Shown here: positions 45,564 through 54,946 of the stretch, one piece after another | How the letters are laid out: the number at the start of each line of letters is the position of its first letter | Numbering within the stretch: the stretch's first letter is position 1 | Assembly: GCF_034702125.1 (NCBI RefSeq) | Contig: NW_026945786.1 | Coordinates: 99,501-163,500, forward strand | Direction of reading: 5' to 3' | DNA length: 64,000 bases | Source of the DNA: Engraulis encrasicolus | Lineage: Eukaryota > Chordata > Actinopteri > Clupeiformes > Engraulidae | Position numbers and translations under genes: made by a program | The notes under the pieces: model-generated | What the model was told of the DNA's origin: nothing | The model's database searches: none | What the model saw: the letters and a program-made list of their open reading frames with translations, nothing else

Positions 45564-46419
45564 TTAGAAAAAGGCAACCTTCCGTGCTTTCTTTGCAGCA
45601 AACTCCGCCATTAAATCCTTATAATCCAATTTGCAGGCAACCTCGTTTTCAATTGATAGAAGAGCGAGCCCGCACAGTCTGTCTTGCGACATTGTGGTGC
45701 GCAAATAGTTTTTAATGATTTTTAATTTCGAGAAGCTCCGTTCCCCTGATGCAACGGTTACTGGGATTGTCAGTAGGAGCCTCAGCGCAATCTCGCTGTT
45801 TGGGAATGTTCCTTCGATCCCTCTAAGGAAACGAAGTGTTTTGAGGGCCGTATCTGTTCCCTTTGGAATTATATCTCGCAGTACTCTCAACTCCTGGAAA
45901 AGGTCCGATGCATTTATATCCTGGGATACAGGTGTGTTCAGAGTATCGCCCAGTATTGCGCACTGCCTGTGCAGTTCTCCCTCGTTCATATCGCAAAGCT
46001 TTTTCAGATCAAAGAGAAAGCCAAAAATGTCTCCAAACCATTGCATTTCACTAAAACGTGTTGTCAGAGCAGTAATTGCTTGGTCCACGACAACCAAGAA
46101 ATAATCAGTTACAAATGCTTGCTCTGCGTTGGGAGAGTATTCATTGTTGTTCTCGTCCCGTTTGCGCTTAATGCGTCGTGTTGCTTTCAGTTCAGGCTCA
46201 ATATCCATCTCCAAAGCGATCTCTGCTGCAGAGGACTTTGCTGACACGAATCCATTTTCCCTGTATCTTTTCATATAATTAAGTAGTCCCTTTAACTGGG
46301 ACAAGGCCACATCTAGCTGCATGTCACTTGACTGGAGCGTCTTACTGACGGTGTTTACGTCAAAGAGAATGTCAAACCACATCACCAGTGACAAAATAAA
46401 TTCGAAGGTTTGCATTTTA
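45564..46419 (-). pseudogene. hAT transposase exon 3, C-terminal part
   Basis: About 284 codons (QTFEFILSLVMWFDILFDVN to KKARKVAFF). Contains the hAT C-terminal dimerisation region, with SGERSFSKLKIIKNYLR and RLCGLALLSIE. Open throughout. Confidence 0.85.
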
Positions 46420-47990
46420 GGCGAGTACATTTAGGGTTTAACCCCAAAAAAATTGATACAAAAGGTTTTTCTATGGATTCTATTACTATTGGACCTGCTA
46501 AATGACATACTAAAAATCTAGTAAAATCTGACTTTGGGAAATGAGTTTTTTCAACATGGCTGCCATAGGCTTATTATATGGGTCAAGAGACACTCCAGGT
46601 GAATAGGCCAAAATATTTAGCTTGCCGATATCACCATGAAACTTAATCCGGTGATTACTCACATATTTGTGAGAAAAAAATGTATTGCAAGTTTTCTGAA
46701 ATGTTATGTTTTAATATGATAATTGGACTATATGTAATTAAATATGCATTAAATTTCAAAATGCAAAACCTCAAAATCTGAAAAAGCCAAGCTCAAAATT
46801 ACTCTTTTATTTTGTTTCTAGCAAGCCAGAAGATATCTTCAGAAGAGATTATGGACATATCTTTTTGTTTTGTAGTAAATCTAAAAATCTTNGTGCAGAC
46901 ACACCAGCTAGCATTTTTTTTTCAAAAGATGATTATTTAACATCTCTCTTAGATAAATAATTGAGTTTTATGTGTCTCAAGTTTTTACAGACATTCTTTG
47001 AGTCTGGTGGTATCATTCTTAGCATGTATCAAGGGCAAGGTCAGCTGTCCTCAAATCATAACCTCTCCACAGAGGTGTCCTAAGGGCTGGTGCTGGGACT
47101 CCTATTTGCCATGTACACCACATCACTGGGTCATGTTATCTGTTCTCACAGCTTCTCATACTACTGTTACACCAATGAAGCACAGTTACTTTGTGCCAGA
47201 TGACTCCACGGTCACACACATTTCCTCTTGCCTCTCTGAACTATCCACAAGTATGAAGGAATGCAATCTTGAGTTGAGCCTCGCCCAAATGCACTGCTGG
47301 TGATCCCAGCCAAAGATTTAGGTTGCCATGATATCGAGCTCCATATGGATTCTGCTACTGTTGCCTCAAATAAGGCCACAAGAAATCTAGGTGTCATTGA
47401 TGATGACCATCTATCATTCTCTGACCACATAGCCTCAGTTTCCCAGTCATGTCCTCTTTTTCATGCCCTAATTGAATACAAGGCCCTGACCCTTGCCTAT
47501 GAAGCTACAACAGGCCCTACTCTGGCTTACCCGAAAGCTATGCTAAAGCCCTATGTCCTTTCAGGACATTGTCTGTCTCCAGTACCAACCGTTTCACCTT
47601 GCCCTCTACTTACACATGTAGTGGCTCCTGTCTATTCAGTTCAGCTGCTGAAAGACCCAAAATACCTAGTGACACCATGATTCATCACTGATGATGTGCC
47701 CTGACAAACAGCACATGGATATTATCATTGCAGTAGTGTCTTTATCCACCCAAACAGCACTCCAAACAAACAGATCCTGAAAACATGTTAGTTCATGCAA
47801 ATGTAATTATCATGTAGTAACCTTTATTTTAAAAAACTTTGATCTTGAAAATGACACCTTTCCTGAAGTCAGATTTTCCTAGATTTTTAGTATGTTATTA
47901 AGGACACTTAGAGGTAACAAAATCAGTTGAAAAACCTTTTGTATCAATTTTTTTGGGGTTAGGTCTTTTTTTTGCATAGATGTACTCGCC
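46420..47990. mobile_element. TA-flanked element inserted in the hAT transposase
   Basis: Inverted ends GGCGAGTACAT and ATGTACTCGCC, with inverted homology continuing through AACCCCAAAAAAATTGATAC and AAAAGGTTTTTC. TA at 46418-46419 and 47991-47992. The 1.57-kb interior carries a LINE fragment and an N at 46892. The TA duplication suggests Tc1/mariner-type mobility; no transposase is present. Confidence 0.75.
47035..47700 (+). pseudogene. LINE reverse transcriptase fragment
   Basis: Broken frames give GLVLGLLFAMYTTSLGHVI, matching the GxVLGPLLFxxYT-xxLG motif of non-LTR reverse transcriptases. The active-site YxDD equivalent is degraded. Further on LLVIPAKD and ATRNLGVIDDDHLSFSDHI match the downstream region of L2/Rex-like fish LINEs. 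It is captured inside the TA-flanked element. Confidence 0.7.
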
Positions 47991-49408
47991 TATTACATTT
48001 GCCAGTGACATGGATTCACTCTTAATTTTGGCGTCATTGCTTTGTGCTGAAACGTCAAGCAAAGCATCGATGACTTCGCTTGTTTGGTAGCGTATTGCCT
48101 TTACACTTTCCACGCGACATTCCCAGCGAGTTTCAGACAGGGGCTTTAAAGTGAGAGACGGCACTTTGGATTTCAGTATTTCCCAGCGTTTGGTGGAGCC
48201 TGCGAAAATAGTGTACAGCCTCTGAACAATGCCAAATAAGGACATCGCTTTTGGACAGCTCTTAGCCATGTCACCAAGAGTCAAATTAAGACTATGGCAA
48301 CCGCAAGTAAGCATAAAGTAAGCGCGAGAATTGAGGCGCAGTACATGAGCCTGGACCCCTTCATGTTTCCCTTTCATGTTTGCACCGTTGTCGTATCCTT
48401 GGCCACGACAGTCATTTATGTTAAGGCCAAGTTCATCAAGTGTAGCCAAAAGAGCATCTGTCAGGCCTCTACCTGTTTGATCATTTACTTGAAGAAATTC
48501 TATGAAATGTTCTTCGACGCTTACATCTAATGATGCCATGTTCACGAAACGGAGGACCAGAGACATCTGCTCTTGATGGCTCATATCTGGCGTACAATCA
48601 AGAATCACTGAAAAATATTTCGCCCGCTTTGTGTCATTCAAAATTGAATTCTTAACGTTTGTGGCCATCAGAGATATTAACTCATTTTGAATCCGAGGTC
48701 CTAAATAATGCGCTCGGGTTTCGTTGTCTTTGATTCGCCGAACATGCTCGCTCATCGGTGCGTCAAATTTTGAGATCATTTCGATCAACTTCAAGAAGTG
48801 ACCATTATTTTCTTCGAACAGTTTACAGCTTTGTCCTCGAAAAGCCAAATTGCTTTCTGATAAGAACTGCACAGCTGCAATTATGCGTGTTAAAACGTCT
48901 TGCCAGTGTGCCTTTTCTCTCATTATTTCCCGTTGAAGTGACTGATCAATGCATGTATCCGAATCAAGTCTGCGCTTCGCCTCAATCCACTTTGTAGCAC
49001 TTGATATGTGATCACGGGATGTTTCGTGCTGTTTCAGAACATCAGACATGTGTTTCCAATCGTTAGACCCCCCATTAGCAAGATTTGACCGACCAGAACC
49101 AAAAAGCTTACAGCAAAAGCAAAAGGCTACGTCCTTTTTATTGGAATACACAAGCCAGTCTCGGCTAATTTTTTCTCCATTGGGTAATTTACGTACATAA
49201 AAGTCCATGGAAAAATGTCTTTTGTCCGGGGCCAGGGGGAAATCACAGTTGCACACCTTGACTGGTCCTTTTTGGACAAGCAAGTCCAACATCTGGCGAT
49301 TACGTTGTTCCGGCCAAGTACCTGGGTCGCTCAAATCCCCCTCTGCTGAGACGTGCTGGGGTGCTGCATCAGTTGTCCAGTCGCTTGTAGCCGCATTTGC
49401 TTGGTAGC
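47991..49408 (-). pseudogene. hAT transposase exon 3, N-terminal and catalytic part
   Basis: Acceptor CGTACTTGGCAG; about 472 codons starting (G)YQANAATSDWTTD. Contains the TTF-type zinc finger and most of DUF4371, ending ESMSLANVI at the insertion. Use of the acceptor is preferred to an upstream start at 49439 because it joins exon 2 in frame. Confidence 0.85.
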
Positions 49409-49526
49409 CTGCCAAGTACGAACGAGAGACGTACGCCACGGTTCAAATTTAGTATGATACACACAATGTCTCAATTTACAATGACACAAGTCAAGAAACA
49501 CATTTAAAATACTTTTCGTTCCTCAC

Positions 49527-49637
49527 CTTGAATATCCTCCGTTTCGAGACAGGCCTCTGCTGCAATTGCATCAGTCGTAGTTCTAGTCGAGTTGCCTCTA
49601 GGACTAGCACTAGCCCCATTTAGGCCTGCTTGATTGT
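49527..49637 (-). CDS. hAT transposase exon 2 (111 bp)
   Basis: Acceptor TTCTCTTGGCAG and donor GTGAGGAAC; 37 codons (DNQAGLNGASASPRGN, ACLETEDIQ). Its end closely repeats the end of exon 1 (CLETEGIQ, same GTGAGGAAC donor), indicating an internal duplication of roughly 220 bp. Confidence 0.75.
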
Positions 49638-49745
49638 CTGCCAAGAGAATTATGGCCCAACTTTAGTATGATACACACGCAATGCCTCAATTTACAAGAA
49701 CAGAAATCAAGGATGATTTTTTAAAAATACTTTATTGTTCCTCAC

Positions 49746-50040
49746 CTTGAATACCCTCCGTTTCGAGACATTCCTCCTCCAATGGTGATGTTGGCTCAAA
49801 ATCACTAATGTCACTGTCCTGAACAGTGCTAATAACAATTGCATTGGAGTCTGCGGTCCCCTCAGCATTTCCCCGATCTGGCTGCTGTTGCTCGGCTACA
49901 ACCCGAGGATGGCTCACAAATCGATCCAGAGACCCATGAAGTGTCTCGTTGAACGCTTTTTTTTGTTTGTCCCTTTTTCGTTTCCCAGCACCTGATTGAA
50001 ATTTTCGGAAGCAGTCACGCTTGCGGCCGGTTGCCGACAT
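49746..50040 (-). CDS. hAT transposase exon 1
   Basis: ATG 50040 starts MSATGRKRDCFRKFQSG, a strongly basic segment (GKRKRDKQKK) that could be a nuclear signal, followed by an acidic S/T/E-rich stretch and donor GTGAGGAAC. The frame extends ten codons upstream to 50070. Confidence 0.75.
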
Positions 50041-50510
50041 TTCTTCCCTCCGTTTGTTCTTTACTCCCACACTGCCTCAGCCAACTACAGGCTGGCGTAA
50101 GCCTACGTAACGACGTCATTAGGCAAGACTTAAGAAATATATTTATTCTTTTTTTATTGTTTAAAAATAATGTTTATGTATACTGAAATGAAACACGGTA
50201 GTTTTATTTTACAGACATGGATGTCATCATCCACAAAACACAGCATCAAAGAATTAGATGATGAAAACTGCGATCCCATTGGTCAAGGCGCGAGGCCCGT
50301 CATAGGTCCTTACAGCGCGAGGCCCCGGGCGACGGCCCAGTTCGCCACCCCCTAGGGACGGCCCTGCACACACGCCACTAACCCCTCCTTCAGGCACGAA
50401 TAGACCAAGCACAGAATAATAGACTTGTTATTGAGTCACGGGCGACAGAAGAGACAAAAGCGATTCGAGAGACAAGAGGTGATTCACGCAACTCCAGCGT
50501 CAGTTTGTGT

Positions 50511-51560
50511 GTGTGTGCGTGTTCCAGAGAGTCAAATCCAACACTCCTCTTTGACACTACGAGAAAGTTCCAGAGAATCAAAACTAACTCTCTCCATTGA
50601 GTGGACAGTTGAGTTGGACAGTGTAAAAGTATATAACTTTTCCCTCCACTTTATTCCTAACCAACGACGGCCAGGAGTGGGCATTTGAAACAGAAGCAGT
50701 GTTAACTTAAGACACAGGAAAGGCAAATGGCATGATACAGATGAGGAGATGCAAATGAATGAATGTTATATGACAATTTAATTATCAACTGCAAAGTAAC
50801 ATTACATTTAACTCAAGGCTACTGTAGGTTACATAGGGTACAGTGAAATCAAATACAGTTTACCCAACATAGATAGATAGAGAGAGAGAGAAAGAGAGAG
50901 GGAGAGAAAGACAGAGATTGGAGCCCCTTCAGAGATGGAATGAGACTCCCAGATGGATATCGGAGGTGAGATTATATACTGCATCACACATTAGGACAAT
51001 GTTAAACTTAGTGCAATGGAATAATTATTACCACTTGAAAACCGTCAATTGCGGCAAAAATACTGAAACTTGTGTGCTATCGTGGTGTTGGAAAATCTCC
51101 GTGCGGAGGGGTGGAAAGCCCTTTTCCGTCCCCCTACCCATCTGTCTGAACGTGAATCGGGATGCCACTATGCCTACACGTGGACGCGCAAAACGGAGGC
51201 AAAGGGGATCGGCGTAGGCTAAGGGGTGTAATGGGATTCACCCTTAGAGTCAAATCCAACTCTCTCCATTGAGTGGACAGGTCTTCTCGTCAGTTTGATA
51301 ACGAGGTGCATAAACCAGCCATTGAATATAAGACTTATTATACAAGAGTCAAATTCAACGCTCTCCATTGACTTTGACAAATTGTAAGACTTTGTCTTAC
51401 AAATGAACACTTAGTCACTGGAGTAGTCTTATTGCCATGTTACTATGATGTGCAAAAACCAAACATAAAATATAGCACAGAGAGAGTCAATCTCAACACT
51501 GCATTAAATTAACACTTAGAGTGTCAAATTCAACACGCTCCACTGACTAGACAGGTATTC
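50511..51560. repeat. Diverged repeats of AGAGTCAAATCCAACNCTC
   Basis: At least five copies of AGAGTCAAAT[CT]CAAC...CTC, most followed by CCATTGAGTGGACAG, occur near 50528, 50572, 51246, 51347 and 51522. Spacing is irregular. No gene in the stretch. Confidence 0.6.
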
Positions 51561-51700
51561 TTGTCTTGTCACAGTATGAGGTGCATAAAGCCCCCCATTG
51601 GCTTCAGAAGTCCCCCCACACTCTTCAACTATTAGTCATTGGTTCCCAATAAAGTTTTTTTCCTCTTATGTGCATCATAAACTTGCACTTGTGTGTTTTA

Positions 51701-51766
<66 letters not shown>
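51701..51766. repeat. (GA)n microsatellite
   Basis: About 64 bp of GA. Confidence 0.95.
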
Positions 51767-51768
<2 letters not shown>

Positions 51769-51769
51769 T

Positions 51770-52330
51770 ATCCACATTCATGGCGAGAGTTTAGTTTAGG
51801 CTACAGGGTTGCAGGTTCGAGTCCTCCTTCTCCTGTAGCGGCAAGCAAGGAATCTCCTCACAAGTGGAACATTTATGCAGAAGTTACTTTATTAGGCACA
51901 AGTACTCATTGAGTAAAACAACACCCCAACACCCTTACACTAAAGAAAAATCACAAGTGTCCTGTTACATTCATGTAATCACAAATGACCAACAGACAGA
52001 CTTTAAATTTACTCTTAAAATAAAATCAATTCCAAGCTTTAATCTTCACAAGTGGTACATTTTTGGAGTTATAATTTCATTAAGCACATTTATATTTGAC
52101 AGCACTTACAAAAGCAAAATGGTACCCCACCACCCTCATCCGTTAAATTCACTCTTCACACTTAAAGGGGAGCTACAAAAAGGGGGGTTGCCAAAAAATA
52201 AAAGATTTTGGAGTAATCATATTATCTTATTAGCATAATTATGTACATTGCTTTCTACCAATGTAAAACAGCATAATCGCCCCCATACCAATTCAGAAAT
52301 ATGACCGTTCAAGTTGGCATAAATGTTGAG
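51770..52330. repeat. TRIM 3'-flank block, copy downstream of locus D
   Basis: CATTCATGGCGAGAGTTTAG, GGTTGCAGGTTCGAGTCC, CTCCTCACAAGTGGAAC and GTTGGCATAAATGTTGAGGG align with segments at 19715-21620 and 26760-26960. This is the least interrupted copy. Confidence 0.65.
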
Positions 52331-52430
52331 GGAGAGAGAAGGAGAGAGAGAGAATGTGTGTGCGCATGTGCGTGCATGCACGTGTGTGTGAGGTGTTTCT
52401 TTAAGTGTGCGTGTGTGTGTGTGTGTATGT

Positions 52431-52484
52431 GAGAGTGAGTGAGTGAGTGAGTGAGTGAGTGAGTGAGTGAGTGAGTGAGTGAGT

Positions 52485-52516
<32 letters not shown>
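52431..52516. repeat. (GAGT)n-(GA)n microsatellite
   Basis: About 55 bp of GAGT followed by GA. Confidence 0.95.
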
Positions 52517-52523
<7 letters not shown>

Positions 52524-53392
52524 CTGAATGACCCACAGGAGCAGTATTTTCCAAGCCAGGTCGTGCCCTCCTAGTGACGCAACAGCTTCAGCGTTGCTAC
52601 CAGTCAGGTCAAGAGCAATGCAAGTACTTTCTGAGTTCCCGCAAAATCGGGAACTCCTCCCACTTTTGTTGGGAAGCAAACAATCATTAGCAAACCAAGG
52701 GAGGACATTTGGGAAATGCTATTTTGAAAATGTTAATTGTTATGCTCTTGGTCAGGGGTGCATCTCTCAAAGCCGAAGTAGCTAGTCGGTTAGCAATGTT
52801 GTATAGTAGATACTATAAAAGTTGCTAACTCTTGTGTCTCGAACGTTAGCACACAAAGTAACTACTGCTTGGAGTAATGTGCACTCTGAGGTAGTGGTGA
52901 CTTTGAAAGTGAGGTGCCTCCTATCCGTATCTGGACAGTGAAGTTGAAGTACAGCTGGAGTAGATCCATTGAGTCCAGACATCACCTCAGCCACCCCAAG
53001 TAACACACAGCGCTAGTCTACTTCAGAGTGTGACTCCACCCATTAGCTAAACTTGTAGTACATATTTGACCACAAATGTGTCAATATCTTTTAATCATGT
53101 GGTGCAAAAGCGCTGAAAATCAATCGACATGCACACAAAGTCATGACACAGCTGCGAGAGTGTTCAGAACACAAATTCACGTCATGTCATTTGTTCGTGA
53201 AAAATAATCATATCCTTGGAATCTGATGAATCCCACACTAATAATATACTTTTAGCTGTATACCGATTGAATTTCGTCTCATTTCGATGTGTAATTTGTG
53301 AAATATTTAGATTAGAAAGTATTGGTTACTCCCGGAAATGCACTAGTGTAGGTGTCAAGTACTTTATTTTTTTTTAAGCAAATTTCATTTCA

Positions 53393-53466
53393 TAGCCTAG
53401 GGGTATTTACGCTTGTCTATCAATGGGAAGACGCGAGCCACGCGGGTTCGAATCCAGTGTGCAGCA
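53393..53466 (+). repeat. tRNA-like module, plus orientation
   Basis: TAGCCTAGGGGTATTTACGC (A-box-like), then 30 bp on GCGGGTTCGAATCC (exact B-box core), then GTGTGCAGC. Mirrored by the module at 53604-53676. The 5' and 3' acceptor halves do not pair well, so a working tRNA is unlikely. Confidence 0.55.
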
Positions 53467-53603
53467 TGTCGACAACAACTCGTGAAATCATGTTTTGGAC
53501 TCTACAGTGTAACACATTTTCCCTTGGTTGCATGTTAGTGTTGGTAATGTACAAAATAAATAATCTGTTTCTGCCAGATATTTCCAAAATTGTGGCACTG
53601 CAA

Positions 53604-53676
53604 CCATGTGGATTCGAACCAGCGTGGCTTCTGTTTTCCCATTGGGATGCAAGCGTGAATACCACTAGGCTATGTA
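53604..53676 (-). repeat. tRNA-like module, minus orientation
   Basis: Minus strand TAGCCTAGTGGTATTCACGC, then CTGGTTCGAATCC. About 80% alike by eye to the plus-strand module 140 bp away. Confidence 0.55.
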
Positions 53677-54276
53677 ATTAAATCTGCACGATTTTTTTTT
53701 AGGGATATCACAATTCAACAGGTGATTTTCTGGGAGTAACCACAACTTTATTGTCTAAATATTTTACAAATTACACCTCGGAATGAAATGAAATCCAATC
53801 GGCATGCAGATAATACTGCATTATTGGTGCGGACGGTGTCAGATTGTAATGCCACGGCCGTGTTTTTTCACAAAGAAATTACAAGGTGTGTTGTGGAGGA
53901 AACAGCGGAGTCACGGTGTCGTGACATCCAATCAAATGTGCTGGTGGTGGTTGTACACTATTGCGTTCTACTTCACGCACTGAATTTAGGAGGAAACAGC
54001 TGAATCATGACTCAGCAATCATGCTTCTTTGGTCACGCACTGCAATGCCAAGAAAGTAAGTAGCGGTGTGGACTCAGGAAAGTAGCCACACTACTTTGGG
54101 CTTGCTGTGGGAATAGTAAGGTTTCGAGAAATGCACGTATTTCGCCTTGAAGTAAGTAGATAACTACAAAGTACATCTGTAGTTCAATGCTAACATTGGA
54201 GAAACGTACCCCAGACCAGGTCTCGAAGAGATTTGAAAGTCGATGATAATCAGGCTAGTATTTTTCTTTAGTGGCG

Positions 54277-54788
54277 TCACAAGAGCTTTATTGATGATCC
54301 GCCATGTAAATAAAGCCCAGGGTGGAGAGTGTCTGTGAATGTGGTGTTGACTTTGTGCAGGAGGGTCATTGTGTCTCCAGAGATGCTATAGAAGGCCAGA
54401 GTTCCTGCCCTGTGGTCCACATACACTCCTATTCTGGCCACTAGAGGGAGTTTAGTGTCTTTATTATCGTGCCAGAAAGAGGAGCTGGATCTGCCGAGGT
54501 CCAGCCTCCAGGACGGATCATTATATCCAAACCTACACTCGTTACCCCATCCTTTCCTGCTGATGCTTTTATACGACACTGCTATACCAACCCGCCCACT
54601 CCACTCAACCTCCCAGTAGCAGCGTGCAGACACACCCTCTCTACACAGCACCTGAGGCCACTCATCAAATCTGTCTGGATGATCAGGATATGACTGAGGC
54701 CAGTGACTCCTCTCCACCCTCCTGTTCCCCTCAGACAGACGGAGCGCTGTGTATGCTGTGTTTGGATCCAGAGTGAAGTGACAGGAAT
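54277..54788 (-). CDS. TRIM locus D, PRY-SPRY exon
   Basis: Acceptor CCCTCCTCCAG. 512 bp encode SCHFTLDPNTAYTALRLSEG (PRY), PDRFDEWPQVLCREG, RCYWEVEW, AVSYKSISRKG, RIGVYVDHRAGTLAFYS and terminal SIKLL before TGA 54279-54277. Intact but about 20 codons shorter than the locus A exon, with a short loop before SSSSFWHDNK. Entry phase equals that of locus A. Its upstream exons are not visible; the first base of the 100-N gap is 58 bp away. Confidence 0.85.
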
Positions 54789-54846
54789 CTGGAGGAGGGA
54801 AGACATGACCAACACATTTTATTTTTTGTTAGGTGTGTGTGAGTGT

Positions 54847-54946
54847 NNNNNNNNNNNNNNNNNNNNNNNNNNNNNNNNNNNNNNNNNNNNNNNNNNNNNN
54901 NNNNNNNNNNNNNNNNNNNNNNNNNNNNNNNNNNNNNNNNNNNNNN
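54847..54946. other. Assembly gap, 100 N
   Basis: Exactly 100 N, the usual placeholder for a gap of unknown size. It is entered from GTGTGTGTGAGTGT, so a GT microsatellite probably caused it. In locus A the homologous intron carries a (GT)n tract next to the 57-bp exon. Missing TRIM exons of locus D could lie in this gap. Confidence 0.9.

Larger units (their letters stand above)
45564..50040 (-). pseudogene. hAT transposase (DUF4371 / TTF zinc-finger type), three exons
   Basis: Exons 50040-49746, 49637-49527 and 49408-45564, all phase 1 with GTGAGG donors. Order of regions: basic N-terminus; a TTF-type zinc finger (DWLVYSNKKDVAFCFCC, then H...H); the DUF4371 catalytic region with LDCTPD and GYDNGANMKGK carrying likely acidic residues and LSETRW; and the C-terminal hAT dimerisation region (LLLTIPVTVASGERSFSKLK). 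Proteins of this kind are often annotated as zinc finger MYM-type 1-like. Exon 3 is cut at 46420-47990 by another element and appears off by one base across that junction. Otherwise it is open, so inactivation seems recent. Confidence 0.85.
41645..50366 (-). mobile_element. hAT transposon with transposase gene, multiply interrupted
   Basis: Ends CAGGGCCGTCCCTAGGGG and the inverse CCCCTAGGGACGGCCCTG, with GTGGCGAACTGGGCCGTCG continuing inward on both sides. Removing the LTR element (41929-45333) and the TA-flanked insertion (46420-47990) leaves about 3.7 kb, a normal autonomous hAT size. The transposase gene occupies 45564-50040 on the minus strand. Confidence 0.85.
41501..50510. mobile_element. 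9-kb composite bounded by inverted repeats
   Basis: Left flank 41505-41644 and right flank 50367-50508 are inverted copies (ACAAACTGACGCTGGAGTTG at the outer left edge, complement at the outer right). They continue directly into the inverted ends of the hAT element at 41645 and 50366. Both arms keep the same frame (RESPLVSR-x-AFVSSVARD). The hAT element therefore lies between two mirror-image flanks in place of the expected 8-bp direct repeats. Confidence 0.7.
52753..54214. mobile_element. Palindromic DNA element with an inverted tRNA-like pair
   Basis: Ends CAGGGGTGCATCTCTC and inverse GAGAAACGTACCCCAG. The inner arms 53235-53345 and 53715-53815 are inverted copies (AATTTGTGAAATATTTAGA, GGTTACTCCC). 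The centre holds two tRNA-like modules facing each other. No transposase and no clear target duplication. Same end type as the element at 3615-6757. Confidence 0.6.

Noticed and set aside
45715..46244. Plus-strand frames over the hAT transposase
   Set aside because: Antisense shadows of the minus-strand transposase.
50511..51560. CRISPR-like or regular array
   Set aside because: Spacing is irregular, units are diverged, and the genome is eukaryotic.
53393..53676. Functional tRNA genes
   Set aside because: The B-boxes are good, but acceptor stems do not pair and the modules are mirrored within a transposon.
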